From Bacteroidales bacterium (lineage in GTDB: Bacteria > Bacteroidota > Bacteroidia > Bacteroidales > P3), in contig JAILAT010000059.1 in the NCBI GenBank assembly GCA_024681475.1, forward strand, positions 1-46,487: DNA of 46,487 nt, written 5' to 3'. Below are positions 13,501 through 20,404 of the stretch, piece after piece (within the stretch, counting starts at the first letter, position 1; each line of letters opens with the position of its first letter). The notes under the pieces were generated by a model, which ran no database searches, was not told the DNA's origin, and saw only the letters and a program-made list of their open reading frames with translations. The translations under genes and the position numbers were made by a program.

Positions 13501-15878
13501 ACCTGGAGATTCCGCTGAGCAACATGTATAAGGACTTTGTGTACATGGTTACGGCCACCGACATGACGGGCCACTGCAGCGTGCAGCAGCCTGTTATGAT
13601 TCGTTCGGTGAAGTCGAAGCATACGACCTATACAGATATTGACAGAAATCCGTCGGCATCCTACGACAACAACGGTTTCCTGAACAAGACGGTATCGTAC
13701 GAAGTGGAAGCCCCCGGCGTGGACAGCACGGGCATGAACCACGAGGCACCGCGCTATCTGCGTGTATTCCGTTCGTATGAGATCGATCCTGAGATTTATC
13801 CTGCCGCGGCTCAAGGCGTGGTGAAATACTACGACCCCCTTGATGACGAGGAGAAAGAGTTCACTGCCGAGTCGGAGTTCTGTCCTGGCGACGTGGTGCA
13901 GCTGCGTCCGCATCCAGCATCGTCGGATTGGGAGTTTGTTGGCTGGGATTTCGACCCCTCGGGCAACGAGAACCCCAACTATGTGACAATCGAGGGCATC
14001 GGTAACAACACGCCTAAGGTGTACTACTCGCCGAGAGACTACTGGTGGCAGGTGGTCACCACCCAACCGGCAGGCTATCAGGTGGACTACTACGGCAACG
14101 TGACCATCAGCAGCAAGGAGGGTCTGGCATGGCTGATCAGTGTGGTGAATGGCTACAACGGCCAGAGCGCCCGCACCTTCCGCTTCAACTCGATTACGTT
14201 GAACTCGGGCGACTACGATATGGCGGCTCACAAGTGGACGCCCGTGGGTACCTTGGTACATCCTTTCGAGGGCGATTTCGACGGCGGCAGCAACGACATC
14301 TACAATATCATTGTCAATGAGGAGGATGTGCAGCGCGTAGGTATGTTCGGCTACGTGAAGAGCGACCATGCCGACATCCGCGACTTCAAGCTGCACGAGT
14401 CCCTGCTGAAGGGTAACACCTACGTCGGCGGCGTGGTGGCCGAAATGGACAGCAACGCTACGCTGCAGCACGTGAAGATTGGCGACAATACCACCCTCTT
14501 CGGCGAATACTGCATGAGCGGTCTGGTGGCCAAGATGAAGAACGAATCCCTGGTGGACGGCAACATCGTCAGCGGTGTGAAGCTGATAGGCAATGCCATC
14601 TACGCCAGCCACGGTGTCGGCTATGCCGACGCTCCTACCGAGTTGCGCAACAACTCGATAGGCACCGATAGCGTTGATATTAATGATGTCAACAACTTGG
14701 ACAACCTGAACTACCTCTACTATGGCGACCAGAACGTGGGTTCGTACATCTATTACGGCGGTCTGCTGGGCTACAGCAACAACAATAACAACACCGGCGG
14801 TGGCAAGACGGCCGAACGAGTGACGGTCAACAACAACTACGTGATGGTCAACGTTTCGGGTGGCCAGAACGTGGGTGGTCTGATTGGCCGCGCCAAGAAT
14901 GCGGACCTCAACAACAACTACGCCTATGGTCTTGCCAAGGCCACGTCGAACCTCGGCGGCTTGGTGGGCTTCTGGGATGAGAACGTGACGGTCAGCAACT
15001 GCTACTACGAAGACGGCATGGCCAACGAGTCGGTGGGTCTGAACGCCTACGGCGACCTGCCGGAGAACTCTACCACCTTCCGCGGCCACGGCCAGCAGGT
15101 GACGCTGACCCAGCATGTGGGCGGCTACAGCAACCTGACGCGTGCCCTGAACAAGTGGGTCGACGCACAGGGCGACACGGCCTACTACCACTGGCGCTCA
15201 GCCGAGGGCACCGAGAACTTCGGATATCCTGTGTTTGGCGATCCCGACATTATCATCGTTCGCGACACCGTTGCCGAGACGGCTTGCGGCGGCTATGAGT
15301 TCAACGGCCAGTGGCTCGACCAGAGCGGCGAATACAGCGTCCACGTGGTGGATAGCACCGACTATCTGGACAGCACCTTCACGCTGATGCTGACGGTGAA
15401 CTATGGCGACTCGACGCAGGTGGTCGACACCGTGGTGCTGGGCAACGCCTACGAAGGCTACGGCTTCAACTTCACGGCCGACGAGCTGACGGAGATATTC
15501 CAGAGCTTGGGTCGCGGTCCTGTGGAGACCTACCATGCTGTAGACTTCCAGGTGAACGAATATGGCTGCGACTCGGTGGTGCTGCTGACACTGTTCATCA
15601 TCAAGAATGGTGTCGAAGTGCCCGAGGCGGTGGCCAACCTGAGCGAGGTGAAACTCTATCCTAACCCGACACGCAGCCTGGTGCATGTGGAAGGCACGGC
15701 GATGCAGCGCATCGAGGTGTACGACCAGATGAGCCGCAGGTTGATGGTGCTGGAGCCCGACGACAAGGAGGGTACCACTACCGTCACCTTCGACCTGACG
15801 GACCATGCTACGGGCTCGTACTTCGTGCGTGTGGAGACAGCCTATGGCGCAGTAGTAAAGAAAGTCATTAAGAAATAA
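4545..15878 (+). CDS. giant T9SS-secreted repeat protein (3777 aa)
   Basis: Predicted surface or secreted protein. Residues 1-29 form a signal peptide ending in AGHA-QS. Residues 39-1530 carry about 34 copies of a glycine-rich strand-turn motif, [VIL][YF]GG[GN][ND] (VYGGGN, VFGGNN, IYGGGN and similar), roughly one per 45 residues, most likely a beta-solenoid. Residues about 2420-2680 look like a Pmp/right-handed beta-helix region (NGGQLAMHDVLL, GGAIYVDGGQLTLG). A PKD/SprB-like piece (GGGFFPYTYKW) lies near 2930, and an InlB-B-like segment (VQLRPHP...WEFVGW) near 3116-3140. GLUG-like repeats (YVGGVV, VGGLIG, GGLVGFW) cover about 3293-3480. The C-terminus (3690-3777) is a type A T9SS sorting domain with VKLYPNPT at 3702 and a final GSYFVRVET...KKVIKK. 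The function is probably adhesion or surface structure; the ligand is unknown. The frame is unbroken over 11.3 kb. The family is inferred from motifs only. Confidence 0.9.
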   Translation: MENHKRAKIGLRAALMLLSAVLVCTAGHAQSRPTVKGSVYGGGRMADVDGSTLVTVVNCKPADDGANCGQYGVQQVFGGNDIAGQVKSETPNANSHSGTEVVVGTDATTNEIRIGSVYGGGNGYYTYGTSNDVSASNAAISVVGGVNTVANATSVKNYNGEGSAVATLSAAAAVPASVRTFVTIGRNNATNTSPSAYEYIDSVFGGAKNAYLTGATVDGDGTSVIINGGTLYAVFGGNNVGGGQPANTRQLITVNGTKSNTNSVNMGTFNYAYDDGLSRCVGTGTHGIRYLFGGGNAVAAQKVTMNIYGGQIDTCFAGGNSGTVAATTVNVNIGSVAGMTNTPKYDFEHSPYYTTPVAYSPSTSVYDIRCLFGGNNVTPMAVLPTLNLVKGGIHNVYGGGNKGAMTGSEAYADNVNKEAGSAATNSNRSTYVYVNSSNILIDTLYGGGQSAGTSYDTYVEIAEGKVGTVFGGTNIQGTIPNTAKSNVYVQGGTVYEAVFGGSNGFYRCLNDAETHYQGGTRNYLYDKTGDAGDDNLYNELGGLTIPYIWNTDVLVVTGATVKGKVYAGGNNAPVGSKSTGGGVAKVHVTGGTIGTGTGTGSTASISDGLEGSVFGGGNMTSVYGYNDVLITGTSTNTKIYGDVYGGNDKNGQVTGQGRTGTSSVAAADGSSLNNPTITVGNTIALSASNAASYVKLTGTPTIAGSVYGGGNGNYNYYTHYADILVANDGGREDVVSCSTSLPDQTSSFVDVMLDEGAYAHRVYAGGNYATVSSSAMVWLNNTTKTGTAEVGAIFGGNNMVAMNAVPEVVLLKGQVGRVYGGGNQGDMTGSHSFGLLPLSTYIAMTSSEVEVTGNIYGGCNSADVTNHTYVYITKGTVNGKIFGGNDAAGEVEESHVVVEGEPGLVLGDIYGGGNGDYAVTVHPTIANAYSVSTSEDYLGLGGMEPVSMTTLKGRPYVGTTHVTLTGTATINGNVYGGGVSGDCEDTYVTIGESGAGATANLTFGGMIFGGGQGYLANMGIQTCTDCKKYYGVAQLDGSGNVTYGNSTDPGSTITAMGNILGTVHLDIYRIKEMTGRSTIFGGGHAGNVKDVELTLHPTMTTPLGSIYLGCLASDVQGTTHGVFNGYTPPSGSLIDTIYGGNDFTGLCNHTDLQVNSGAYTLLFGAGNGDYQYYEWLQDRLDPEDATVSPYKDAKDWARVQGTTINNASDWSTIFSDAVANPYPDGFVTAGQCADTVPYSMRVDIEINDGTFFDNVYGGGNMGLVGNRDLDPANVADADKGVVIMNVHGGHFSRHIFTGACGRPDMRGWYFLGEDASNKKRSNNDGSQASQRTVDYDALAGTGKLLGKQLIYGFKEFNMDGGTVDFSVYGGSEAVDDGYPFECRDYQEVAGVLQTTLRPSTVLNITGGIIDKSVYGGGYQGNIYGSVFVNIGLDAVNDSPVWTNKYPLSIGSDDSNTMASFKPTMSIGSVLTLGASVFNASDWGDAGATAYFYMRGVYGGETNMLVDGEGYNTSSAVSSKPSMDIHYSLYGAGTSTEGGDFNRLITVRHYGDYVCPEPSKSLFSIQRADKVILDHVYLTLRGEQDAYTSYATPSYGLCRIDTLIFRIDNIILLQAPAVYIGNLVSMKDDEVYEISNTSHLYTNEPIISNADPEIYVTAANSEYLANDFYDNLMPLDPSTACQTEDYCTNNVNICDKVPTSRGSVGEPGAFNVLMMMNGSYVKVSPFQDIAPVDHVDDPGEHWGHVYGYMYLQDQDNTQNYVYSHDNLTSGFTADGGFISPCSCDNVEDATYDKERVYTNVGGHTYRTWRVGKNQGSRRRAITLVANVIPDGVLNDSIAWYNLVDDDSNPATPMVQQSKTFTLTHYSGSTETATLGTHGNELAYATATLELPPSNTGNFYVINSVAIDADNGGQLSLVDQAYMGGTDFFGMVSGVNALTNEPKDITQIVNNPNYTFGLSFNNGNYFSTGCWNDTMGSRLPQQVTGGGEERSLVDGNGDRYSCWPQTLISGSTYLTRNGGYISNAVDGVGVIPTMNFTLLYSTNLSTSISRDVKFTFHEFKPDGTYVGPVEVTVNINTVLSDFEQLECPVLAMYNEGVSNKYVRSVTIPASFQQRDIYLANVEWYMNPTVVAYGEGVHANDFHIQSRETAVSDNNHFGFYVKPSEHSSENVSNILGWYAVKDSFDVYSLATAAYQRYTGTSNVPDQVTYNSGTVVRGDGVTYDNMTAAFGAGGEHNPENGLWIGTLDGRAAATLEVSMNFDGLQIYHTHFSAGDPGPLAYVNLTFKYVNTKATLSAGNYVAKTGYFNVLVALRTRESGDTIYLAEDYLLSRTPTGGSSPLTMHSYEYHRAPVKMAATYGSYYADSAAALAVLLNPTTDADRRRIETVLEELYASELSQESLQADYIRNNPDYYLTSIVPAMKIYREGDVIDIMQTLNYSSVGATTINFGGDESYPLQIIRYSGSHYKFPTAACALYDPMFNVNGGQLAMHDVLLNGSGCTRQKSQLVGEYNAPVHGDRTQVNGVSYCDHYPRTRTFLFANAPMVNCTNGGTVNLSRNVRMTNNFNKSKNTGTAGDGYSELDESSDRLFMGGGAVAVTDNGKVLLGNGAHIYDNAVVDWGEDGYLPLNYGGAIYVDGGQLTLGTSDKESTFDVSRNFYMRNVSPLATTTTNLVSGTPMSDTATLRNALFRGVIRAAGTVHQFSAFEIDTASHINNYSLSNVYLTRKPWTVPAPAVCVTQDDGTISASDIEDHAKVQGDAQSDVILFVCEMTDDSRVGISKWFPGYEYTHTSSASEHLDCDVPRDTIVVARPTTTNETLTDRVFKANVFFNDSSFYSANSMFTKIYPEVNYNRASLSPTYDDNVWVFFHGSLNAYSIYFQRCATFGKGALPKLSETCDDQRVVLKNYGDTIYFCQNPVATCMASTDTVFFRVGGGFFPYTYKWVDSTAKFNTPSEPVVDMRERMTFGSNSTVMSDPNLVSLAQRDTFMLRNLEIPLSNMYKDFVYMVTATDMTGHCSVQQPVMIRSVKSKHTTYTDIDRNPSASYDNNGFLNKTVSYEVEAPGVDSTGMNHEAPRYLRVFRSYEIDPEIYPAAAQGVVKYYDPLDDEEKEFTAESEFCPGDVVQLRPHPASSDWEFVGWDFDPSGNENPNYVTIEGIGNNTPKVYYSPRDYWWQVVTTQPAGYQVDYYGNVTISSKEGLAWLISVVNGYNGQSARTFRFNSITLNSGDYDMAAHKWTPVGTLVHPFEGDFDGGSNDIYNIIVNEEDVQRVGMFGYVKSDHADIRDFKLHESLLKGNTYVGGVVAEMDSNATLQHVKIGDNTTLFGEYCMSGLVAKMKNESLVDGNIVSGVKLIGNAIYASHGVGYADAPTELRNNSIGTDSVDINDVNNLDNLNYLYYGDQNVGSYIYYGGLLGYSNNNNNTGGGKTAERVTVNNNYVMVNVSGGQNVGGLIGRAKNADLNNNYAYGLAKATSNLGGLVGFWDENVTVSNCYYEDGMANESVGLNAYGDLPENSTTFRGHGQQVTLTQHVGGYSNLTRALNKWVDAQGDTAYYHWRSAEGTENFGYPVFGDPDIIIVRDTVAETACGGYEFNGQWLDQSGEYSVHVVDSTDYLDSTFTLMLTVNYGDSTQVVDTVVLGNAYEGYGFNFTADELTEIFQSLGRGPVETYHAVDFQVNEYGCDSVVLLTLFIIKNGVEVPEAVANLSEVKLYPNPTRSLVHVEGTAMQRIEVYDQMSRRLMVLEPDDKEGTTTVTFDLTDHATGSYFVRVETAYGAVVKKVIKK
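4659..9143 (+). repeat. coding repeat region, about 34 YGGGN-type modules
   Basis: Within the giant gene, codons 39-1533 repeat a [VIL][YF]GG[GN] core flanked by short beta-strand-like stretches with many Thr, Val and Asn. Spacing varies from about 25 to 90 codons and nucleotide copies are diverged, so this is an old protein repeat and not a recent tandem DNA repeat. Some copies are degenerate (YAGGN, FGAGN, LGCLA, FTGAC). Confidence 0.8.
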
Positions 15879-15890
15879 AACAATAATACC

Positions 15891-16088
15891 ATGACGGAGA
15901 AACAGAATAACCCTGGTGAGCGGCTCCCCTACGAGGCGCCGCGGATAGAGGTCTTCGAGTATGCCGTGGAACGCGGTTTCGCCGACACCTATCGTCGCGC
16001 TGAAGGACACAATATCGAAACCGTCAGTGAGATTACCGACAACTCGGGTCTCGACGGTGGCGAGAACTTCCACGGCGAATGGTATTAG
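15891..16088 (+). CDS. 65-aa acidic protein of unknown function
   Basis: Small protein without signal peptide or membrane segment, starting 12 bases after the giant gene, so almost certainly co-transcribed with it. It starts MTEKQNNPGERLPYEAPRIE, has a central AVERGFAD, and ends in an acidic, Gly/Asn-rich tail closing in HGEWY. Short Bacteroidales proteins with a YxAPxIEV...VExGFA pattern and a loose Gly/Asp/Asn-rich tail recur beside surface-protein genes, to my recollection, but I know of no assigned function. It could be a peptide precursor, an assembly factor for the neighbouring surface proteins, or a regulator. The coding call rests on spacing, a clean ATG and composition. Confidence 0.75.
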   Translation: MTEKQNNPGERLPYEAPRIEVFEYAVERGFADTYRRAEGHNIETVSEITDNSGLDGGENFHGEWY

Positions 16089-16096
16089 AAAGGATT

Positions 16097-16134
16097 GGAA
16101 TAGTCGGACCGGCTGCGGCTGGCCCGACTATTCC
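16097..16134 (+). promoter_or_regulatory. intercistronic hairpin without U-tract
   Basis: Perfect 11-bp inverted repeat (16097-16107 with 16124-16134) with two or three more pairs possible inside the loop. It is followed by ACAATAAAACAG and not by a T-run, so it is not a standard terminator. It sits between the 65-aa gene and the fimbrillin-like lipoprotein gene and could stabilise or partly attenuate the transcript. Confidence 0.6.
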
Positions 16135-16172
16135 GACAATAAAACAGTAACAAAGAAAAGAGAAAATAGACA

Positions 16173-18512
16173 ATGAGAAGAACAGTTATACTGTTGGCTG
16201 CAACACTGATGGCAGTGGCGTTTGTTGGCTGCGAAAAAGAGCGTGTTTCGTCGCTCGGTGCCCGGATGGAGAATCTGAGCTACACCAACGAGGAGGGGCA
16301 GAAGGTATATCTGACTCACAACGAAGAGTGGCTCTACTGGGAAGATGGCGATGCCATCAAAGTGTTTGTCGGCGATGTCACCGACCGTTTCCACTATATG
16401 GAAGGCGCAGGAACACAGCACGCCCAGTTCCATTCCGATGAATATGGTGTGGAGAGGGGTGCGGAGGCCTATGCCATCTATCCTTACCATGCCAACGCTG
16501 GCAGAGAGCGGGTGGTTATCCCCAACGAGCAGCCCTATCGTGAACACTTGGACCCCTATGCAGACCTCTCCTTCGGCAAAGGCGTCATCCCCATGGTGGC
16601 ATACCAGAAGAAAGGCGTGGACTTCGACAGTAGCCTGTATTTCCACGTGGTCTGCGGCATCCTGCGTCTGCAGCTCTATTCGACTAGCAACGAAGAGTAT
16701 ACCATCCAAGAGGTGACTATTAAGGAGATTTCCGACACGCCGAAACAGATTTCCGGCCCCTTCAATGTGAACAACATTAAGCAGAATGCTCCCTATGTGA
16801 CGGCCACCGACGCTTCGGGCGACAATCTCGAGATGACCATCACCGGCATCAACCAGCCTGTGGGTGGCGGCTATGCCAAAGCCAGCGACAATATGTGGTT
16901 TTTCTACCTGCCGCTGCCGGCTATCACCTCGGCGTCGACGACCACCAACTACAAGCTGCGCCTGACGGTGAAAACCACCGACGCCAAGAAGGCGGTGCAC
17001 TATTTCTCGAAGACCTTCTCGACACCTATCCGCCGCGCCAACATCTCGAAGATGCAGGCTCTGGACATCAGAGACTGGAGCACCTCGGCGGGTGACGGCA
17101 ACACGGACCAGGGCGTCGCCAGACTCTCCATCGTAGGCGAGGGTACCCAGTCGCGCCCCTTCCAAATCTATTACCTTCAGGAACTTGTCGCCATCCGTGA
17201 CAGTATCAACAACGGCAAACGCATCAACGGCAAGGTCATTAACTCGGAGACCTACTTCAAACTGATGCGTTCCGACATCACGCTGACCACGTCCAACTGG
17301 ACCCACGGCATAGAGAACTTCACGGGCAAATTGATCTCCACCAGCGCTAGCGCCAACACCGCCGGCATCATCAACAACAGCCATTCGCCAGTGTTCGAAT
17401 CCATAGGCTCTGGCGGCTGGGTGGAAGGCCTTGTCGTGTCGGGAACCGAGACCTTGGCATTGCCTAGCGGCACCAAGAGCTATTCACCCTTCTGTACCGA
17501 CAACTACGGCTACATGGTGGACTGCCACAACAAGACCAATGTCACCATTACCTCTTCGAACAAGAACTTGGCAGGCCTCTGTGTGAGGAATATGTCTGGC
17601 GGTGTCATCGTGGGCGGCGCCAACCGCGGCACGCTCGTTTCCACCGCCAATGTGGCCGGTATCTGCGTGGAGAACTACGGCATTGTGCAGGGCAACTTCA
17701 CCCTCTCCAATGCTGCTCCCTCGGCCACCAACATTGCAGGCATCTGCACCACTAACGAGGGCAGCGGTGTCATACAGGATTGTATGGTGTCGGTGAACAA
17801 CAATGTCAACTCCTCGGGCAACTGGGGCCTTGTGGCCTTTGAAAACTTTGGTAAGATGAAGAACTGCAAGTCGGTGGGTGAATTGACCATCACCACCACG
17901 GGTAGCATCGGTGGTATCGTCAATACCATGAACTCCGCCTCGGCCACCATCCATGACTGCTCCAACCTCATCAACCTCTATGGCGGCTCGGGCAGCATTG
18001 GTGGCATCGTCGCTTTCCTGCAGAATGGCGAAGTGTCTGACTGCTACTCCTCGGTAGGCCGCAACCTGTATGTTGCGGGCGGCGGTTCTGTGGACTATGC
18101 CGGTGGTATTGTGGGATACATGACCGGCGGCAATGTGCGCAACTGCTACAGCCGCACCGACGTCCAGATGGCTACCAACTGCGGTGGCATCGTGGGACGT
18201 CTGGAAACGGAGACAGTCTCGCCATCGACGCCAGACATTGAGAACTGCTGGAACGACTACACCAACTTGGACTTCTACGGCAACATAGAGTCGGGTGTCA
18301 TCGATGCGGCCACCTGCTACAACAAGGCCCATCAGACGGGCGTCACGCAGTTCTCGACTACCACTAATTATAATGTAGGTGGGACGCCGCTCTATACACT
18401 ACTGAACACGTGGCAAGCGTCGCATACAACCTACAATGAGTGGTCCTCACAAGGTGCACTGCAGATTCCGGTCTTCATCTCCAGTAAAAAGGGAGGCAAG
18501 CCGAGAAGATAA
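16173..18512 (+). CDS. fimbrillin-like lipoprotein with GLUG-like repeats
   Basis: A 779-residue lipoprotein. The signal peptide ends in a lipobox AFVGC with the lipid-anchored Cys at 20, followed by EKE. Residues about 25-310 resemble the fimbrillin/Mfa-like domain of Bacteroidales: an AYAIYPYHAN segment, a later LYFHVVCGILRLQLYS strand and an ITGINQPV stretch. Residues about 515-680 hold repeated GLUG-like motifs (NIAGIC, GSIGGIVNTM, GSIGGIVAFL, YAGGIVGYM, NCGGIVGRL), each followed by an xxDCYS/xxNCYS-type strand. It lies 84 bases downstream of the 65-aa gene across a hairpin, and is followed by a terminator. The same kind of GLUG repeat occurs near the C-terminus of the giant protein, which suggests a shared surface role. 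It is probably exposed on the outer membrane; whether it polymerises as a pilin cannot be seen. Confidence 0.85.
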   Translation: MRRTVILLAATLMAVAFVGCEKERVSSLGARMENLSYTNEEGQKVYLTHNEEWLYWEDGDAIKVFVGDVTDRFHYMEGAGTQHAQFHSDEYGVERGAEAYAIYPYHANAGRERVVIPNEQPYREHLDPYADLSFGKGVIPMVAYQKKGVDFDSSLYFHVVCGILRLQLYSTSNEEYTIQEVTIKEISDTPKQISGPFNVNNIKQNAPYVTATDASGDNLEMTITGINQPVGGGYAKASDNMWFFYLPLPAITSASTTTNYKLRLTVKTTDAKKAVHYFSKTFSTPIRRANISKMQALDIRDWSTSAGDGNTDQGVARLSIVGEGTQSRPFQIYYLQELVAIRDSINNGKRINGKVINSETYFKLMRSDITLTTSNWTHGIENFTGKLISTSASANTAGIINNSHSPVFESIGSGGWVEGLVVSGTETLALPSGTKSYSPFCTDNYGYMVDCHNKTNVTITSSNKNLAGLCVRNMSGGVIVGGANRGTLVSTANVAGICVENYGIVQGNFTLSNAAPSATNIAGICTTNEGSGVIQDCMVSVNNNVNSSGNWGLVAFENFGKMKNCKSVGELTITTTGSIGGIVNTMNSASATIHDCSNLINLYGGSGSIGGIVAFLQNGEVSDCYSSVGRNLYVAGGGSVDYAGGIVGYMTGGNVRNCYSRTDVQMATNCGGIVGRLETETVSPSTPDIENCWNDYTNLDFYGNIESGVIDAATCYNKAHQTGVTQFSTTTNYNVGGTPLYTLLNTWQASHTTYNEWSSQGALQIPVFISSKKGGKPRR

Positions 18513-18519
18513 CACCATA

Positions 18520-18547
18520 CGCCGTAGTCATCGCTCTACGGCGTTTT
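18520..18547 (+). terminator. terminator closing the giant-protein locus
   Basis: Perfect 8-bp stem CGCCGTAG/CTACGGCG (18520-18527 with 18536-18543), 8-base loop, followed by TTTTCTGTTT. It begins seven bases after the lipoprotein stop codon. Confidence 0.8.
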
Positions 18548-18610
18548 CTGTTTAGGGAGTTGAACAAACATGATAACATCAAAACTATAACATAGACTAC
18601 TTCGATCACT

Positions 18611-20323
18611 ATGACTTTTGGTACAATTCTTTCCATTATAATAAATATGGCTGGTGCTCTGGCCGTGTTCCTTTTCGCAATGAAACTCATGAGCGAAGGT
18701 CTGCAGAAATTCGCCGGCTCCAAATTACGTCATATACTCACCAAGATGACTGGCAAGCCGTTGAGCGGCATTCTTTCGGGTACGGCCATCACAGCAGCTA
18801 TCCAGAGTTCGTCGGCCACGACGGTAATGGTTGTGGGATTCACGGAGGCAGGGCTTCTGTCGTTGGCTGGTGCCATTGCCGTGGTGATGGGCGCCAATAT
18901 CGGCACCACCGTGACAGCATGGATCATCTCCATCTTTGGCCTTGGCAATGGCGACGGCCAGTTCTCGCTGCCACTGCTGTTGGCTGCCGTTTCGTTGTTT
19001 TTCATCTTCTCCAAAAAGAGCAATCTCCAGTCGCTGGGCCAGTCAATAATAGGCCTCGCCTTGTTGCTTATCGGCATGGGGTTCCTTCAGCAATCATTCC
19101 CTAATTTGACAGACTATCCTGATTTTCTCCATGCTCTTTCACGCTGGAGCAAGTGGGGCTATTTGTCGATACTGATATTTATTGTTATCGGCGCTGTGAT
19201 AACGGGTGTTATCCAAGCTTCCGCCGCCATGACGGCCATCATTCTGCTGATGGGCTACAATGGTTGGATTGGCTTTGACATGGCCATGGCGCTCATCATG
19301 GGCCAGAATATCGGTACCACCATGACGGCACAGCTTGCTGCCATGACCACCGGAAAAACCGGCAAGCGCGCAGCCCGTGCCCACCTGATGTTCAATGTGA
19401 TGGGTGTTTTGCTGTGCCTCATAGTCTTTTATCCGATGCAGCATCTCATTGAGAATATTGTGGCATCTGTGCCGCTATTTTCCAGCCTTATGGGTGGAGA
19501 TATGCCTGCACAGATAACCATCTTTCATACACTTTTCAATGTCGGCACTACTCTGATTCTTGCCTTTTTCATTCCGCAATTGGTAAAACTTGTGGAGTGG
19601 ATGGTTCCCGACAAGAAGGATGGTGAAGAGGAATTCCGCCTTACCTATCTTGAACCCACGTTGCTCAGCACCGCCGAGCTCAATCTGCAAAGCGCCAAGA
19701 GCGAGATTGAGGATTTCTCGAAACGTGTGCTGCGTATGTACACTTTCCTGCCGGGCTTGCGCACGGCCAAAAACGACGAGGAGTTTGACACCATCATGCG
19801 GCGTGTCACCAAATATGAAGAGATTACAGACCGCATGGATCTGGAACTCACTAAATTCCTTACCCGTGTGGGGAGCGGTGACGTGAGCCAGCATGCCTCG
19901 GAGCGTATCAGTACCATGCTGCGCATCATTGATAACCTGGAGAGCATCGGCGACACTATCTACCAGATAGCCATGACACGCAAGAATAAACGTGAGGATG
20001 CAGTCCACTTTGACGACGGGCTCAACGAACGTTTGGAGCACATGAGAGAATTGGTGCAGAATGCGCTGGATGTGATGGACAGCAACCTGAAAGACTACGA
20101 CCACATAGACCTGGATGCCGCCTACGCCGCCGAGCATGCCATCAATGAATACCGCGACCTGCTGCGTACGCAGCACCTCGATGCGCTGAAGAACGGCACC
20201 TACGACTACGCCATCGGCAACGCCTATAGCAGCCTGTATGCACTCTACGAGAAGCTGGGCGACTATGTCATCAACGTGTCGGAAGCCATCGACAACAGCC
20301 GCAAGATCGTGGACTCCAACTAG
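18611..20323 (+). CDS. Na+/phosphate cotransporter family protein with PhoU-like tail
   Basis: A 570-residue inner-membrane protein of the Na/Pi cotransporter II-related family. The N-terminal half (about 1-330) is hydrophobic, with two inverted-repeat halves. The first carries the substrate-site motif QSSSATT at residue 65, followed by MGANIGTT. The second carries QASAAMT at residue 202, followed by MGQNIGTT. The second motif therefore departs from the usual QSSS. Residues about 345-560 are hydrophilic and helical, like PhoU. The likely role is sodium-coupled phosphate uptake or a related anion flux; the PhoU-like part suggests phosphate-linked control. It has no obvious operon partner, with a terminator upstream and another gene 81 bases downstream. 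Confidence 0.92.
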   Translation: MTFGTILSIIINMAGALAVFLFAMKLMSEGLQKFAGSKLRHILTKMTGKPLSGILSGTAITAAIQSSSATTVMVVGFTEAGLLSLAGAIAVVMGANIGTTVTAWIISIFGLGNGDGQFSLPLLLAAVSLFFIFSKKSNLQSLGQSIIGLALLLIGMGFLQQSFPNLTDYPDFLHALSRWSKWGYLSILIFIVIGAVITGVIQASAAMTAIILLMGYNGWIGFDMAMALIMGQNIGTTMTAQLAAMTTGKTGKRAARAHLMFNVMGVLLCLIVFYPMQHLIENIVASVPLFSSLMGGDMPAQITIFHTLFNVGTTLILAFFIPQLVKLVEWMVPDKKDGEEEFRLTYLEPTLLSTAELNLQSAKSEIEDFSKRVLRMYTFLPGLRTAKNDEEFDTIMRRVTKYEEITDRMDLELTKFLTRVGSGDVSQHASERISTMLRIIDNLESIGDTIYQIAMTRKNKREDAVHFDDGLNERLEHMRELVQNALDVMDSNLKDYDHIDLDAAYAAEHAINEYRDLLRTQHLDALKNGTYDYAIGNAYSSLYALYEKLGDYVINVSEAIDNSRKIVDSN

Positions 20324-20404
20324 GCCAAGGTGCCTCCTTTTTTCATGAATTATTCATTAATTTTATGGTTAAATTAATGGTAATTGGATGTTAAACATGA
20401 TTCT

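Noticed and set aside
5691..15191. Long minus-strand open frames (up to 701 codons) opposite the giant gene.
   Set aside because: They mirror the plus-strand codon pattern of a GC-rich, repeat-coding gene, have His/Ala/Val-rich composition and no domain, and lack minus-strand promoters.
20324..20404. Possible promoter (TAATTTTA) and TTG start for the MBL gene at 20384.
   Set aside because: The -7 match lacks the final G and no -33 box is in place. The ATG at 20405 fits the fold better.
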